64,000 nucleotides of DNA, from contig NCJG01000001.1 of assembly GCA_002282385.1 (NCBI GenBank), positions 372,001 to 436,000 of the forward strand. Reading direction: 5' to 3'. A program made the position numbers and the translations under genes. The notes under the pieces are model-generated. The model was given only the letters and a program-made list of their open reading frames with translations. It did no database searches and had not been told where the DNA came from. Positions 25,743 to 34,067 of the stretch are shown here, piece after piece (positions within the stretch are counted from its first letter, which is position 1; each line of letters starts with the position of its first letter). The stretch is from Sphingomonadales bacterium 39-57-19 (GTDB lineage Bacteria > Pseudomonadota > Alphaproteobacteria > Sphingomonadales > Sphingomonadaceae).

Positions 25743-27017
25743 ATGTCTATCGAACTCAAAATGCCCGCACTTTCCCCAACCATGGAAGAAGGCACGCTTG
25801 CCAGATGGCTGGTGAAGGAAGGGGACATAGTGTCGTCAGGCGATTTGATCGCAGAGATCGAAACCGACAAGGCGACGATGGAGTTCGAAGCGGTCGACGA
25901 AGGCGTAATCACACAGTTGCTCGTTGCCGAAGGCACCGACGGCGTGAAAGTCGGCACGGTCATTGCAATTATTCAGGGTGAAGACGACGAAACAAGCGCT
26001 GCGCCAAAGGCTGCGGCGCCTGTAGCCGCGCAAGCGCCAAAGCCTGCTGAAGTGGCCGCTGCGCCAGCGCCAGTCACAGCGCCCGTTGCTGCGCCATCGC
26101 ATTCCTCAGGCGACCGGGTAAAGGCCAGTCCGTTGGCGAAACGCATCGCGGCCAATTCGGGCGTTGATCTCGCTGCTGTTAGCGGAACTGGTCCCAATGG
26201 CCGCATAGTTAAAGCTGACGTTGAAGCGTTCTCCGGCGCAGGCCGGAGTGCAGCCCCAGCAACTGCATTGGATACCGGCCTTCGCCGGGAAGCACCTGCG
26301 GCTCCTGTTGCGGCCATCGACACCGACATCCCGCACGAAGTCGTCAAACTCTCCAACATGCGCAAGACCATTGCGCGCCGCCTGACCGAGTCCAAGCAGC
26401 AGGTCCCGCACATCTACCTCACCGTCGATGTCCGCCTCGATGCTTTGCTCAAGCTGCGCGGAGAGCTTAACGCCTCGCTGGAGCCACGCGGTATCAAACT
26501 TTCGGTCAATGACATGCTGATAAAGGCGCTTGGCCTTGCGCTTATTCAGGTACCCAAATGCAATGTCAGCTTCGCCGGCGACAATATGTTGCAGTACAGC
26601 CGCGCCGACATCAGCGTTGCGGTATCGGTGCCCACTGGCCTGATTACGCCCATCGTGACGGACGCTGCAAACAAGTCGCTGTCGAAAATCTCGACCGAAA
26701 TTGCCGAGCTTGCGGGCCGCGCGAAGGAAGGCAAGCTGCAGCCCCATGAATATCAGGGCGGCACTGCGTCGATTTCCAACATGGGCATGATGGGCATCAA
26801 GCAGTTCGAAGCCGTCATCAACCCGCCACAAGCCATGATCATGGCCATCGGCGCTGGCGAAAAGCGGCCCTATATTGTCGATGACTCCCTCGCCATCGCC
26901 ACAGTCATGTCGGCCACCGGCAGCTTCGACCACCGCGCCATCGACGGCGCAGACGGCGCGCAGTTGATGAAGGTGTTCAAGGAATTGGTAGAAAAGCCTT
27001 TGGGCTTGGTGGCGTAA
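25743..27017 (+). CDS. pdhC: Pyruvate dehydrogenase E2, dihydrolipoyl acetyltransferase
   Basis: Core of the pyruvate dehydrogenase complex. The 424-residue product has one lipoyl domain (lipoyl Lys43 in [10 protein letters not shown]), an Ala/Pro linker, the E1/E3-binding domain ([34 protein letters not shown], about 122-160), a second linker and the catalytic domain ending in [11 protein letters not shown] (His397, Asp401). The second linker (about residues 163-182) is encoded by a cluster of palindromes resembling dispersed REP elements. The E1 genes are not adjacent; lpdA (E3) follows after one base. The ATG at 25743 is chosen over an in-frame upstream ATG because relatives begin with the lipoyl strand. 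Confidence 0.94.
   Translation: MSIELKMPALSPTMEEGTLARWLVKEGDIVSSGDLIAEIETDKATMEFEAVDEGVITQLLVAEGTDGVKVGTVIAIIQGEDDETSAAPKAAAPVAAQAPKPAEVAAAPAPVTAPVAAPSHSSGDRVKASPLAKRIAANSGVDLAAVSGTGPNGRIVKADVEAFSGAGRSAAPATALDTGLRREAPAAPVAAIDTDIPHEVVKLSNMRKTIARRLTESKQQVPHIYLTVDVRLDALLKLRGELNASLEPRGIKLSVNDMLIKALGLALIQVPKCNVSFAGDNMLQYSRADISVAVSVPTGLITPIVTDAANKSLSKISTEIAELAGRAKEGKLQPHEYQGGTASISNMGMMGIKQFEAVINPPQAMIMAIGAGEKRPYIVDDSLAIATVMSATGSFDHRAIDGADGAQLMKVFKELVEKPLGLVA
26231..26288. repeat. REP-like palindrome cluster inside pdhC
   Basis: CTCCGGC-GCAG-GCCGGAG (26231-26248), then TGCAG/CTGCA flanking a short loop, then CCGGC-CTTC-GCCGG (26275-26288). The segment GGATACCGGCCTTCGCCGGG resembles the sphingomonad repeat whose reverse translation reads FPAKAGIQ. 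Here it is read in frame as linker residues between two folded domains of E2. Confidence 0.55.
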
Positions 27018-27018
27018 T

Positions 27019-28410
27019 ATGTCTGATTACGACCTGATCGTCCTCGGCAGTGGCCCCGGTGGCTATGTTGCCGCCATCCGCGCGGCGCAGCTTGGGCTGA
27101 AAGTCGCGATTGTCGAGCGGGAAAATCTTGGCGGGATTTGCCTCAACTGGGGCTGCATCCCGACCAAGGCGCTGCTGCGTTCGGCCGAAATCTATCATTA
27201 TATGCAGCATGCGGGCGATTATGGCCTGACGGCGACGAATATCAGCGCGGGTATCGACGCCGTTGTGAAGCGGTCGCGCGGTGTGGCCAAGCAGCTGAAT
27301 CAGGGCGTCACGCATCTGATGAAGAAGAACAAGATCACCGTCTATATGGGCGACGGCAAGCTGACCGCTGCGAACAAGCTGACGGTCACCAAAGATGGCA
27401 AGAGTGAAGAGCTGACCGCGAAGAACATCATCCTCGCCACCGGTGCCCGCGCCCGCGACCTGCCATTTGCGCCTGCTGATGGAAAGCGCATCTGGACATA
27501 TCGCCACGCGATGGTGCCGCCCGAAATGCCGAAAAAGCTGCTGGTCATCGGATCCGGCGCGATTGGCATCGAATTTGCCAGCTTCTACAATGATATGGGC
27601 GCGGAAGTGACCGTCGTCGAAATGCTCGACCGCATCGTGCCCGTTGAGGACGCCGATGTGTCTACGTTCCTTGAAAAGGCGCTGACAAAGCAGGGCATGA
27701 CGATCATGACCGGGGCAGGGGTTGAAGAACTCAAGGCCACAGCGACGGGCGTTTCTGCGAAGATTAAGGGTAAGGACGGCAAAGTAATTGCGTCCGAATT
27801 CACCCATTGCATCGTCGCCATCGGCATTGTCCCCAACACCGAAAATATCGGGCTTGAGGCGCTTGGCGTCGAAATGGACCGCGGTTTCCTGAAGACCGAT
27901 CCGATGTGCCGCACCAATGTGCCGGGCCTCTGGGCCATCGGTGACATCACCGCGCCGCCATGGTTGGCGCACAAGGCCAGCCATGAAGGCGTTATTGCCG
28001 CTGAAGCGATTGCAGGCGGTCATCCGCACGCGATGGACCCCAAGAACATTCCCGGCTGCACCTATTGCCACCCGCAAGTCGCGAGCGTTGGCCTGACCGA
28101 AGCAAAAGCGAAAGAGGCCGGTTATGACGTTAAAGTCGGCAACTTCCCGTTCCTTGGCAACGGCAAAGCGATTGCGCTGGGTGAGGCCGAGGGTTTCATC
28201 AAAACCGTGTTTGACGCCAAAACCGGCGAGCTGTTGGGCGCGCATATGGTGGGCGCGGAAGTGACTGAGCTCATCCAAGGCTATACCATCGGCAAAACGG
28301 CGGAGTTGGTTGAGGCAGACTTCATGCACGCAGTGTTCCCGCACCCGACATTGAGCGAGATGATGCACGAAAGCGTGCTCGGCGCTTATGGCAAAATGTT
28401 GCACATGTGA
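27019..28410 (+). CDS. lpdA: Dihydrolipoyl dehydrogenase (E3)
   Basis: FAD enzyme that reoxidises the lipoyl group of 2-oxoacid dehydrogenase complexes. The 463-residue product has the FAD fold GSGPGGYVAAIRAAQLG (10-26), the redox disulfide GGICLNWGCIPTKALL (Cys41 and Cys46), the NAD fold VIGSGAIGIEFASFY (about 175-189) and the C-terminal HPHPTLSEMMHE-like block with the catalytic His. It is one base downstream of pdhC, so this E3 most likely serves pyruvate dehydrogenase. Its stop overlaps the GTG of the PAP2 gene. Confidence 0.96.
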   Translation: MSDYDLIVLGSGPGGYVAAIRAAQLGLKVAIVERENLGGICLNWGCIPTKALLRSAEIYHYMQHAGDYGLTATNISAGIDAVVKRSRGVAKQLNQGVTHLMKKNKITVYMGDGKLTAANKLTVTKDGKSEELTAKNIILATGARARDLPFAPADGKRIWTYRHAMVPPEMPKKLLVIGSGAIGIEFASFYNDMGAEVTVVEMLDRIVPVEDADVSTFLEKALTKQGMTIMTGAGVEELKATATGVSAKIKGKDGKVIASEFTHCIVAIGIVPNTENIGLEALGVEMDRGFLKTDPMCRTNVPGLWAIGDITAPPWLAHKASHEGVIAAEAIAGGHPHAMDPKNIPGCTYCHPQVASVGLTEAKAKEAGYDVKVGNFPFLGNGKAIALGEAEGFIKTVFDAKTGELLGAHMVGAEVTELIQGYTIGKTAELVEADFMHAVFPHPTLSEMMHESVLGAYGKMLHM

Positions 28411-29057
28411 TTTTGCCGTTTCGTCTTTGGGCGGGGGCAGCGGTTCTGTTCATCCTTATGGTTGCTTTGGGAGATGCTGTTACCGCAGGCCATTTCCGCG
28501 CATTTGACATCGCCATTTCGCACGCACTCAATATGCAGAGCGGGGTTTCCCCTGATTGGCTAATTCTGCTTATGCAGGGCATCAGCTGGATTGGCGGCGG
28601 CGTCCAACGCTACATCATCGTCGCGATGCTTGCCGCGGCCTTATGGCGTTGGTGGGGATGGGGCTCTGCACTTGCCATGGGCGTAACGACGCTGATTGCG
28701 GCATTGACGTCTGACGTCATGAAATATTTTTTCGCCCGTGTGCGTCCCGATTTTGTGGCGCAGCTTGATCCCATCACCAGCCCGGCATTCCCCAGCGGCC
28801 ATGCCAACAATGCAGCGGTTGTCTACATATTGTTCATCATGCTGGTGCCGCAGGCGCGCCATCCCTTATGGCAGTTGGCAGCCGCGACGATGATCCTGCT
28901 GACCGGCGTTTCGCGGATCATGCTGGGGGTTCATTGGCCGACGGATGTGCTGGGTGGATGGATGCTGGGTGCGTCCTTCGCGCTTATGGCGGGCGGCGTC
29001 ATTGCCTACCGCCAGCATAAGCGACGGGGGCATTTTCCTTCGGCCCTCGCACCTTAA
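28407..29057 (+). CDS. PAP2-family membrane phosphatase
   Basis: A 216-residue integral membrane protein with about six hydrophobic segments and the three phosphatase motifs: KYFFARVRP (motif 1), PSGHANNAA (motif 2) and SRIMLGVHWPTDVLGG (motif 3, catalytic His). Members dephosphorylate phosphatidate, phosphatidylglycerol phosphate or undecaprenyl pyrophosphate; the substrate is not clear here. It starts with GTG overlapping the lpdA stop (GTGA), so it is coupled to the pyruvate dehydrogenase genes, though no functional link is apparent. Confidence 0.88.
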   Translation: MILPFRLWAGAAVLFILMVALGDAVTAGHFRAFDIAISHALNMQSGVSPDWLILLMQGISWIGGGVQRYIIVAMLAAALWRWWGWGSALAMGVTTLIAALTSDVMKYFFARVRPDFVAQLDPITSPAFPSGHANNAAVVYILFIMLVPQARHPLWQLAAATMILLTGVSRIMLGVHWPTDVLGGWMLGASFALMAGGVIAYRQHKRRGHFPSALAP

Positions 29058-29140
29058 TCTGCATAGCTGCGCTTTTTGCTGTCCTACACGCGCCGAATTT
29101 GTCATGCGTATATCTTAACAGTTTTTCGGGAGTAACGACC

Positions 29141-30442
29141 ATGGGACATAGCCTCTACTTTCTGAGAAATGCTGGCGTTTTCGCGATTGCGTTGGCGGCA
29201 GTTTCTGCCCCTGCATCTGCGCAAAATACCATCATTACCGCAGACAAAATGATCGACGTCCTCACGGGCAAGACCGTCGATTATCCCGCCGTTTTTGTAG
29301 GCGCCGATGGCCGTATTACGAGCATTGCCGATGCACGCACCGTAAAATGGGGCAGTGACGTCAAACATATCAACCTAAGCGGCAAAACCATATTGCCCGG
29401 CCTGATCGACATGCATGTCCATCTCGACGGTCCCGCCGATATTGGCGGCTATCGCGGACTGGAATTCACCGACAGCTTTTGGGGCATGACCGCCGTCGGA
29501 TCCGCGCAAGCAATGCTAAAAGCTGGCTTTACAACTGTGCGTAACGTCGGCGCGGGCAACCGCAACGACATCGGCCTGAAACAAGCCATTGAAAACGGCT
29601 ACGCCAACGGGCCGCGCATTGTTCCGGCGGGCTATGCACTTGGCGCGACTGGCGGCCATTGCGACTCTACATTCCTGCCGCCAAGCCTTGAGAAATCGGG
29701 CAAGGAAGAAGGCATCGCCGACAGCGAAGACGAACTGCGCTACCAAGTGCGACGTCAGCGCAAATATGGTGCAGAGGTCATCAAGGTTTGCGCAACGGGC
29801 GGCGTGTTTTCGCGCAATACCGAACCCGGCCAGCAGCAGCTTTCCGAACGCGAACTTCGCGTGATCGCGGACGAGGCGCATCAATGGGGTCTTCGCGTTG
29901 CTGCGCACGCGCATGGCGGCGACGGGATTAAAGCTGCGATCAAGGCGGGCATCGATACCATCGAACATGCCAGCCTTGTCGATGATGAAGGCATCAAGCT
30001 TGCAGCCGCGCGGCCACGGCCGGTCTGGTTCTCAATGGATATCTTCAACACCGACTACACCCAGTCCGAAGGCGCCAAAAACGGCGTGCTTGAAGATAAT
30101 CTCAGGAAAGATCGCGAAGTCGCGCAAATCCAACGCGATAATTTCCGTAAGGCGCATAAAGCGGGCGTCAAAATGGTCTTCGCATCCGATGCTGGCGTGA
30201 TGCCGCACGCATTGGTCGGTGGGCAGTTCAAGGTCATGGTCGAATATGGCATGACACCGTTGGAGGCGATCCAAGCCGCCACGCGCAACGCCGCGCAGGC
30301 ATTGGGCCGTGAAAAGGATGTCGGCGCAATCGCGGTCGGCCGCTTCGCAGATATCATTGCGGTGGATGGCGATCCGTTGGCCAATGTTCGCGAACTGGAA
30401 TCAGTCGATGCCGTCGTTAAAGGTGGCAAAATCGTCAACTGA
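29141..30442 (+). CDS. Exported metal-dependent amidohydrolase
   Basis: A 433-residue precursor with a signal peptide (cleavage likely after APASAQ near residue 28) and an imidazolonepropionase-like amidohydrolase barrel. GLIDMHVHLDG gives the first metal-binding HxH, VIKVCATGG the bridging Lys region, AAHAHG and EHASLV further ligands, and FASDAG the catalytic Asp. Family members include Xaa-Pro or Xaa-Arg dipeptidases acting in the periplasm. GGGAG lies 8 bases before the ATG at 29141; an upstream in-frame ATG would spoil the signal peptide. It appears to be its own transcription unit. Confidence 0.87.
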   Translation: MGHSLYFLRNAGVFAIALAAVSAPASAQNTIITADKMIDVLTGKTVDYPAVFVGADGRITSIADARTVKWGSDVKHINLSGKTILPGLIDMHVHLDGPADIGGYRGLEFTDSFWGMTAVGSAQAMLKAGFTTVRNVGAGNRNDIGLKQAIENGYANGPRIVPAGYALGATGGHCDSTFLPPSLEKSGKEEGIADSEDELRYQVRRQRKYGAEVIKVCATGGVFSRNTEPGQQQLSERELRVIADEAHQWGLRVAAHAHGGDGIKAAIKAGIDTIEHASLVDDEGIKLAAARPRPVWFSMDIFNTDYTQSEGAKNGVLEDNLRKDREVAQIQRDNFRKAHKAGVKMVFASDAGVMPHALVGGQFKVMVEYGMTPLEAIQAATRNAAQALGREKDVGAIAVGRFADIIAVDGDPLANVRELESVDAVVKGGKIVN

Positions 30443-30534
30443 CGCCAATATGACGCTGTGCGAAGTTGCATTGATTGCAAACCGCACACTGTGATAAATA
30501 GAACCGATATGATGAACATCTGGGGGTTAGAACT

Positions 30535-30879
30535 ATGATTTCTTTGGTCGCAGCAACTTTGCTCAGCATGGCCGCCATGAAGGGCGACGCGATGGACAAT
30601 GCCCGCAAGGCATTCAACAATTGCATGATTGAAACGCACAACACCGCGGTTGAGGCAAAAGCGAGCCCGAGCGATTTCATCAAAACCAGCGACGCAGCCT
30701 GCCCAACAGAGCGTGCCGCATATAAGGAAATTCTGGTAAAGTCAGAACGCTCATATGGCGCAAGCGCCGCAGATGCCGACAAATTTGCTGCCGAAGAAAT
30801 TCAGATGATTGTCGACTCAATCGTCACTAGCTTCAACGAGAATGTTGAAAACGGCGCAAAGCTGACGCCCGAGAAATAA
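30535..30879 (+). CDS. Small exported protein of unknown function
   Basis: A 114-residue protein starting with MISLVAATLLSMAAMKGDA, a short hydrophobic head that could be a signal peptide or a helix, then an acidic, mainly helical body with two Cys (CMIETH and ACPTER) that could form a disulfide. I do not recognise the family. GGGGG sits about 9 bases before the ATG, and codon use matches the neighbours, which supports a real gene. It lies between the amidohydrolase and tRNA-Ser. Confidence 0.65.
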   Translation: MISLVAATLLSMAAMKGDAMDNARKAFNNCMIETHNTAVEAKASPSDFIKTSDAACPTERAAYKEILVKSERSYGASAADADKFAAEEIQMIVDSIVTSFNENVENGAKLTPEK

Positions 30880-30918
30880 TCTCGGCGTTGTGGGTTCAAC
30901 AAATTCGGTTGAGAAAAT

Positions 30919-31008
30919 TGGCGGACAGGGTGGGATTCGAACCCACGGTGAGCTTCCACCCACGACGGTTTTCAAGACCGTTGCCTTAAACCACTCGGCC
31001 ACCTGTCC
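30919..31008 (-). tRNA. tRNA-Ser (anticodon TGA)
   Basis: On the minus strand the sequence folds as a 90-base class II tRNA: acceptor stem GGACAGG/CCTGTCC, D-loop GGCCGAGTGGTTTAAGGC, anticodon loop CTTGAAA with TGA, a long variable arm (GTGGGTGGAAGCTCACC region), T-loop GTTCGAATC, discriminator G and an encoded CCA. It reads UCA and other UCN codons. Confidence 0.97.
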
Positions 31009-31020
31009 GCTTACGAAGTG

Positions 31021-31053
31021 CCCCTAGCCATCCCGCAAAGCGATGGCAAGGGG
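31021..31053. repeat. Hairpin upstream of tRNA-Ser
   Basis: CCCC...GCCATC (31021-31032) pairs with GATGGC...GGGG (31042-31053). It lies in the gap between the divergent tRNA-Ser and lytic transglycosylase genes, and may belong to the tRNA promoter or leader region. No T run is seen. Confidence 0.35.
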
Positions 31054-31171
31054 CGATGCGGACTAAGTGTGGCTTCTGGTCGCGACCGGATGTGGGCTGG
31101 CTGGGACCAAAGCATTTCACACGATGGGTACAATGTGCCAATATATGTCCTTCAACTGAAATGGGGGCCGC

Positions 31172-32245
31172 GTGCGCATTAACCGGAAGTTTTGGCTATC
31201 AGCCGCGATCTGCATCAGCGCTGGCTTGTGCGGGCCCGCCAGCACCGCACAGAATATTACCGCGCCGACCACTGAAAGTACGAATGATGCGCATGAAGCC
31301 GGATTTCGCGCGTATCTTGGTCAAGTGCGGCAAAAGGCGCTGACAGAAGGCGTCTCTGCGGCCACGCTCGACCGCGTGTTACCGTCGATACGCTTTAACG
31401 CGCGCGTTGTTCGGCTTGACCGGCAGCAGCCCGAGGGCGCTTCGAATGCGCCGGTTCCCAATTTTGCGCCCTATAAAGCCCGTCATGTCGATGCATCGCG
31501 GATTAGCCGGGGCCGTGCGAAATATACCGAACTTCGCCCGCTGCTGCAGCGGATCGAAAATGAAACCGGCGTACCGGAAGAAATCATGATCGCCATTTAT
31601 GGCCACGAAACCAATTATGGATCGGTCATGGGCAACTTCAACGCGCCCGAAGCCTTGGCTTCACTCGCATATGACGGCCGCAGGCGCGCCTTGTTTGAGG
31701 CCGAATTGATTGCCGTGCTCAAGATGATCGACAAGGGCGTTCCGCAATATGCCATTACCGGCAGCTGGGCAGGTGCACTTGGAAAGCCGCAGTTTTTACC
31801 GTCGGTATATCTGCGTTTGGCGCGCGATGGGGATGGCGACGGATATGCCGACATCTGGCGTAGCGAGGTTGACGCCATGACGTCGATTGCCAACTATTTC
31901 GTCAACACAGGCTGGCGGCGTGGCGAGGAATGGGGCTTTGCCGTCAATGTGCCCGCGTCGTTCAACCGCGCCGCGTTGAATTCGCGCATGGCATCGCCGC
32001 GCTGCCCCCGCGTTTTTGGACGGCACAGTCAGTGGAAAACGATCGCCGAATGGCGCGCACTGGGAATTACACCAGAACGCGGATTTTGGCCAAAAGACAG
32101 CATGATGGCGACCTTGATTGAGCCCGATGGCATCGGCCGAACCGGTTATCTACTAGGCGGAAACTACCGCGTGATATTGGACTATAATTGTTCAAATTTT
32201 TACGCGCTATCGGTGGGATTATTGGCTGATGCGGTTCGGAATTAA
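31172..32245 (+). CDS. Lytic murein transglycosylase, MltB family
   Basis: Periplasmic enzyme that cleaves the MurNAc-GlcNAc bond of peptidoglycan to give 1,6-anhydro ends. The 357-residue product begins with a signal peptide (FWLSAAICISAGLCGPASTAQ, about 7-27), then the SLT-2 domain: YGHETNYGSVMGNF holds the catalytic Glu146, and ITGSWAGALGKPQFLPS is the family block, with DGDGDGYADIW as the Ca-binding-like loop. The start is GTG at 31172 behind GGGGGCC. The C-terminus is complete. A carboxypeptidase remnant follows directly. Confidence 0.92.
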   Translation: MRINRKFWLSAAICISAGLCGPASTAQNITAPTTESTNDAHEAGFRAYLGQVRQKALTEGVSAATLDRVLPSIRFNARVVRLDRQQPEGASNAPVPNFAPYKARHVDASRISRGRAKYTELRPLLQRIENETGVPEEIMIAIYGHETNYGSVMGNFNAPEALASLAYDGRRRALFEAELIAVLKMIDKGVPQYAITGSWAGALGKPQFLPSVYLRLARDGDGDGYADIWRSEVDAMTSIANYFVNTGWRRGEEWGFAVNVPASFNRAALNSRMASPRCPRVFGRHSQWKTIAEWRALGITPERGFWPKDSMMATLIEPDGIGRTGYLLGGNYRVILDYNCSNFYALSVGLLADAVRN

Positions 32246-32250
32246 GCCAG

Positions 32251-32448
32251 CTATCGTTCGATAGGTGCGCACGCTATACGAGGCCGCTAAAGGCACCTAT
32301 TAAGCGGGGCGCACAAGTAGCCCGGCTTGCCGCGAAACATGAGGACGGAACAGAGCAAATCATGCCCTTATTGGCTGACGAATCGGTAGCCCCAGCAGGC
32401 TTTTACACGCGCGCCATTACAGCCAAGCGGCCATTGGTGGCAGCATGA
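32251..32448 (+). pseudogene. Remnant of D-alanyl-D-alanine carboxypeptidase (PBP5 C-terminal domain)
   Basis: Right after the transglycosylase stop, a frame with no usable start reads into YTRPLKAPIKRGAQVARLAA and then PLLADESVAPAGFYTRA, ending at TGA 32446-32448. This matches the C-terminal beta-domain of DacC/PBP5, where APxKKG and PLxAxxxVxxAGFFxR are conserved. The transpeptidase domain (SxxK, SxN, KTG) is missing, as is any rlpA gene, both of which usually lie between this transglycosylase and tmk in sphingomonads. The tail keeps the ATGA overlap with tmk. I infer a deletion that removed the 5' part. The family match is from memory; a profile search would settle it. Confidence 0.7.
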
Positions 32449-33083
32449 CCGTGCGCGGCCGTTTTTTGTCGATAGAAGGCGGGGAGGGCGTGGGCAAGTC
32501 TACGCAGATCAACGCGCTTGCGGACATGATCCGAAGCCATGGGCATGACGTGATTCTGACGCGCGAACCGGGTGGAACAGAGGGTGCGGAGATCATCCGG
32601 CAACTGTTGCTGGGCGGAAGCGCAGAACGCTGGGCCCCACGCGCCGAAGCGCTGCTATTTGCCGCAGCACGCAGTGACCATGTTGAACGTCTAATCGAAC
32701 CCGCATTGGCAAGTGGCAAATGGGTCATTGCGGATCGCTTCATCGACAGCAGCCGTGCCTATCAAGGTGCAGGCTCAGGCTTGTCGGATGCTGACATCAT
32801 GACGTTACATGGCATCGGCAGTCGCGGGCTTTTGCCCGATCGGACATTGGCGTTGCGTCTCGATCCGAAAGAAGCCGCACAGCGCGCAGCAACGAGGGAC
32901 CAGAACCGTCCTGACCGAATTCAGGGCCGGGCAGAGGATTTCCATTCGGACGTTGATATTGCGTTCGTAGGCTATGCCGAGTGCGAACCCAGAGTGCGGC
33001 TGGTTGACGCGTCAGGATCGGCTGCGGACGTGACGGCGCGGCTTGTGGCGCAGATATCAGACTTATTGGCGGAACCAGCCTGA
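32445..33083 (+). CDS. tmk: Thymidylate kinase
   Basis: Phosphorylates dTMP to dTDP for DNA synthesis. The 212-residue product has the P-loop EGGEGVGKST (11-20), the DRx motif VIADRFIDSSRAYQG (about 98-112) and the lid region RAATRDQNRPDRIQ. The ATG at 32445 overlaps the TGA of the carboxypeptidase remnant, and its own TGA overlaps the holB ATG by one base. If the remnant is not translated, tmk has lost its former translational coupling. Confidence 0.95.
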   Translation: MTVRGRFLSIEGGEGVGKSTQINALADMIRSHGHDVILTREPGGTEGAEIIRQLLLGGSAERWAPRAEALLFAAARSDHVERLIEPALASGKWVIADRFIDSSRAYQGAGSGLSDADIMTLHGIGSRGLLPDRTLALRLDPKEAAQRAATRDQNRPDRIQGRAEDFHSDVDIAFVGYAECEPRVRLVDASGSAADVTARLVAQISDLLAEPA

Positions 33084-34042
33084 TGGACTATGTTGGCCAT
33101 GACAAGGCATGGCGCCAGTTTTCCAAAGCCTGCGACAGCGGGAAAACGCACCATGGCTGGATATTGGCCGGGGCGAGGGGGCTTGGAAAATCTGCATTCG
33201 CCCTGAAAGCGGCGGCCGCGCTTGTGGATCCGACGCATGTGCACGCAAATCTCATTGCCCGCGGTTCTCACCCCGATATTTTGTGGGTGAAGCGGCTTCC
33301 GAAGGATGCACCAAAGGACGATGAAGACGTCACTGATGCAACCGAGTTTAAGCGCAGCATAACGGTCGATCAGATCCGCAGCGTTCAGCAGGTTCTGACA
33401 TCGCGTCCGGGGCTCAGCGACAAGCGCGCCATAATTATTGATTCTGCGGACGACCTTGAACGCGGCGGTGCCAACGCACTGCTGAAATCTTTGGAAGAAC
33501 CACCCGTTGGGACCTATTTCTTTTTGGTCAGCCATGCTAGCGACCGGTTGCTTCCAACCATCCGCTCACGCTGCCAGATATTGCGCTTTGAACCCTTGTG
33601 CGACGCAGATATGGCCGAGGCCTTGCAACGCGCCGCGCCTGAGGCGAGCCAGCCCGATATTGATGCGCTGGTCCGCTTGGGCAACGGGGCACCCGGCCAA
33701 GCACTCGATTTCCTTGGGCTAAGGCTCGACGAGTTGGAAGACGCCATGGCGTCCATTTTGTGCTCAGGCGACCGGGATAACGCCATTCGCGTCGCTTTGG
33801 CCGAAAAACTATCGCTCAAGGCCGCGCAGCCCCGATATGAAGCCTTTCTGCGCCGTGCACCCGCGCTGATCGCAGAACATACGCGGATGCTCAGCGTCGG
33901 TCAGGTGCGTTCTGGCGTCGATGCGTGGGAGGCCGCAAGCGGGCTGGCCGCGCGCGCTATCGCGTTAAGTTTGGACAAGCAGAGCGTCGTCTTTCAAATG
34001 GGAAGCTTGCTGGCATCGGTTCAAGCGCATAAGGCGAGCTAA
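33083..34042 (+). CDS. holB: DNA polymerase III delta' subunit
   Basis: Clamp-loader subunit of the replicase. The 319-residue product is AAA+ like: HHGWILAGARGLGKSAFALK has a P-loop (GARGLGKS), ITVDQIRSVQQVL and IIDSADDLERGGANALLKSLEEPP follow as in delta'/gamma subunits (SRC-like region SRCQILRFEPL). The zinc-binding Cys group of E. coli HolB is not visible. It is coupled with tmk upstream; metG starts 26 bases downstream. Confidence 0.92.
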   Translation: MDYVGHDKAWRQFSKACDSGKTHHGWILAGARGLGKSAFALKAAAALVDPTHVHANLIARGSHPDILWVKRLPKDAPKDDEDVTDATEFKRSITVDQIRSVQQVLTSRPGLSDKRAIIIDSADDLERGGANALLKSLEEPPVGTYFFLVSHASDRLLPTIRSRCQILRFEPLCDADMAEALQRAAPEASQPDIDALVRLGNGAPGQALDFLGLRLDELEDAMASILCSGDRDNAIRVALAEKLSLKAAQPRYEAFLRRAPALIAEHTRMLSVGQVRSGVDAWEAASGLAARAIALSLDKQSVVFQMGSLLASVQAHKAS

Positions 34043-34067
34043 TTCGCCAAAAAATACAAGAGTCCAC

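Noticed and set aside
26977..28404. 475-codon minus-strand frame opposite lpdA
   Set aside because: It is a codon-bias shadow of lpdA, with no start signal and no recognisable domain.
30817..31002. 61-codon minus-strand frame starting MAEWFKATVLKTVVGG
   Set aside because: It is a false translation across tRNA-Ser and the end of the small exported gene.
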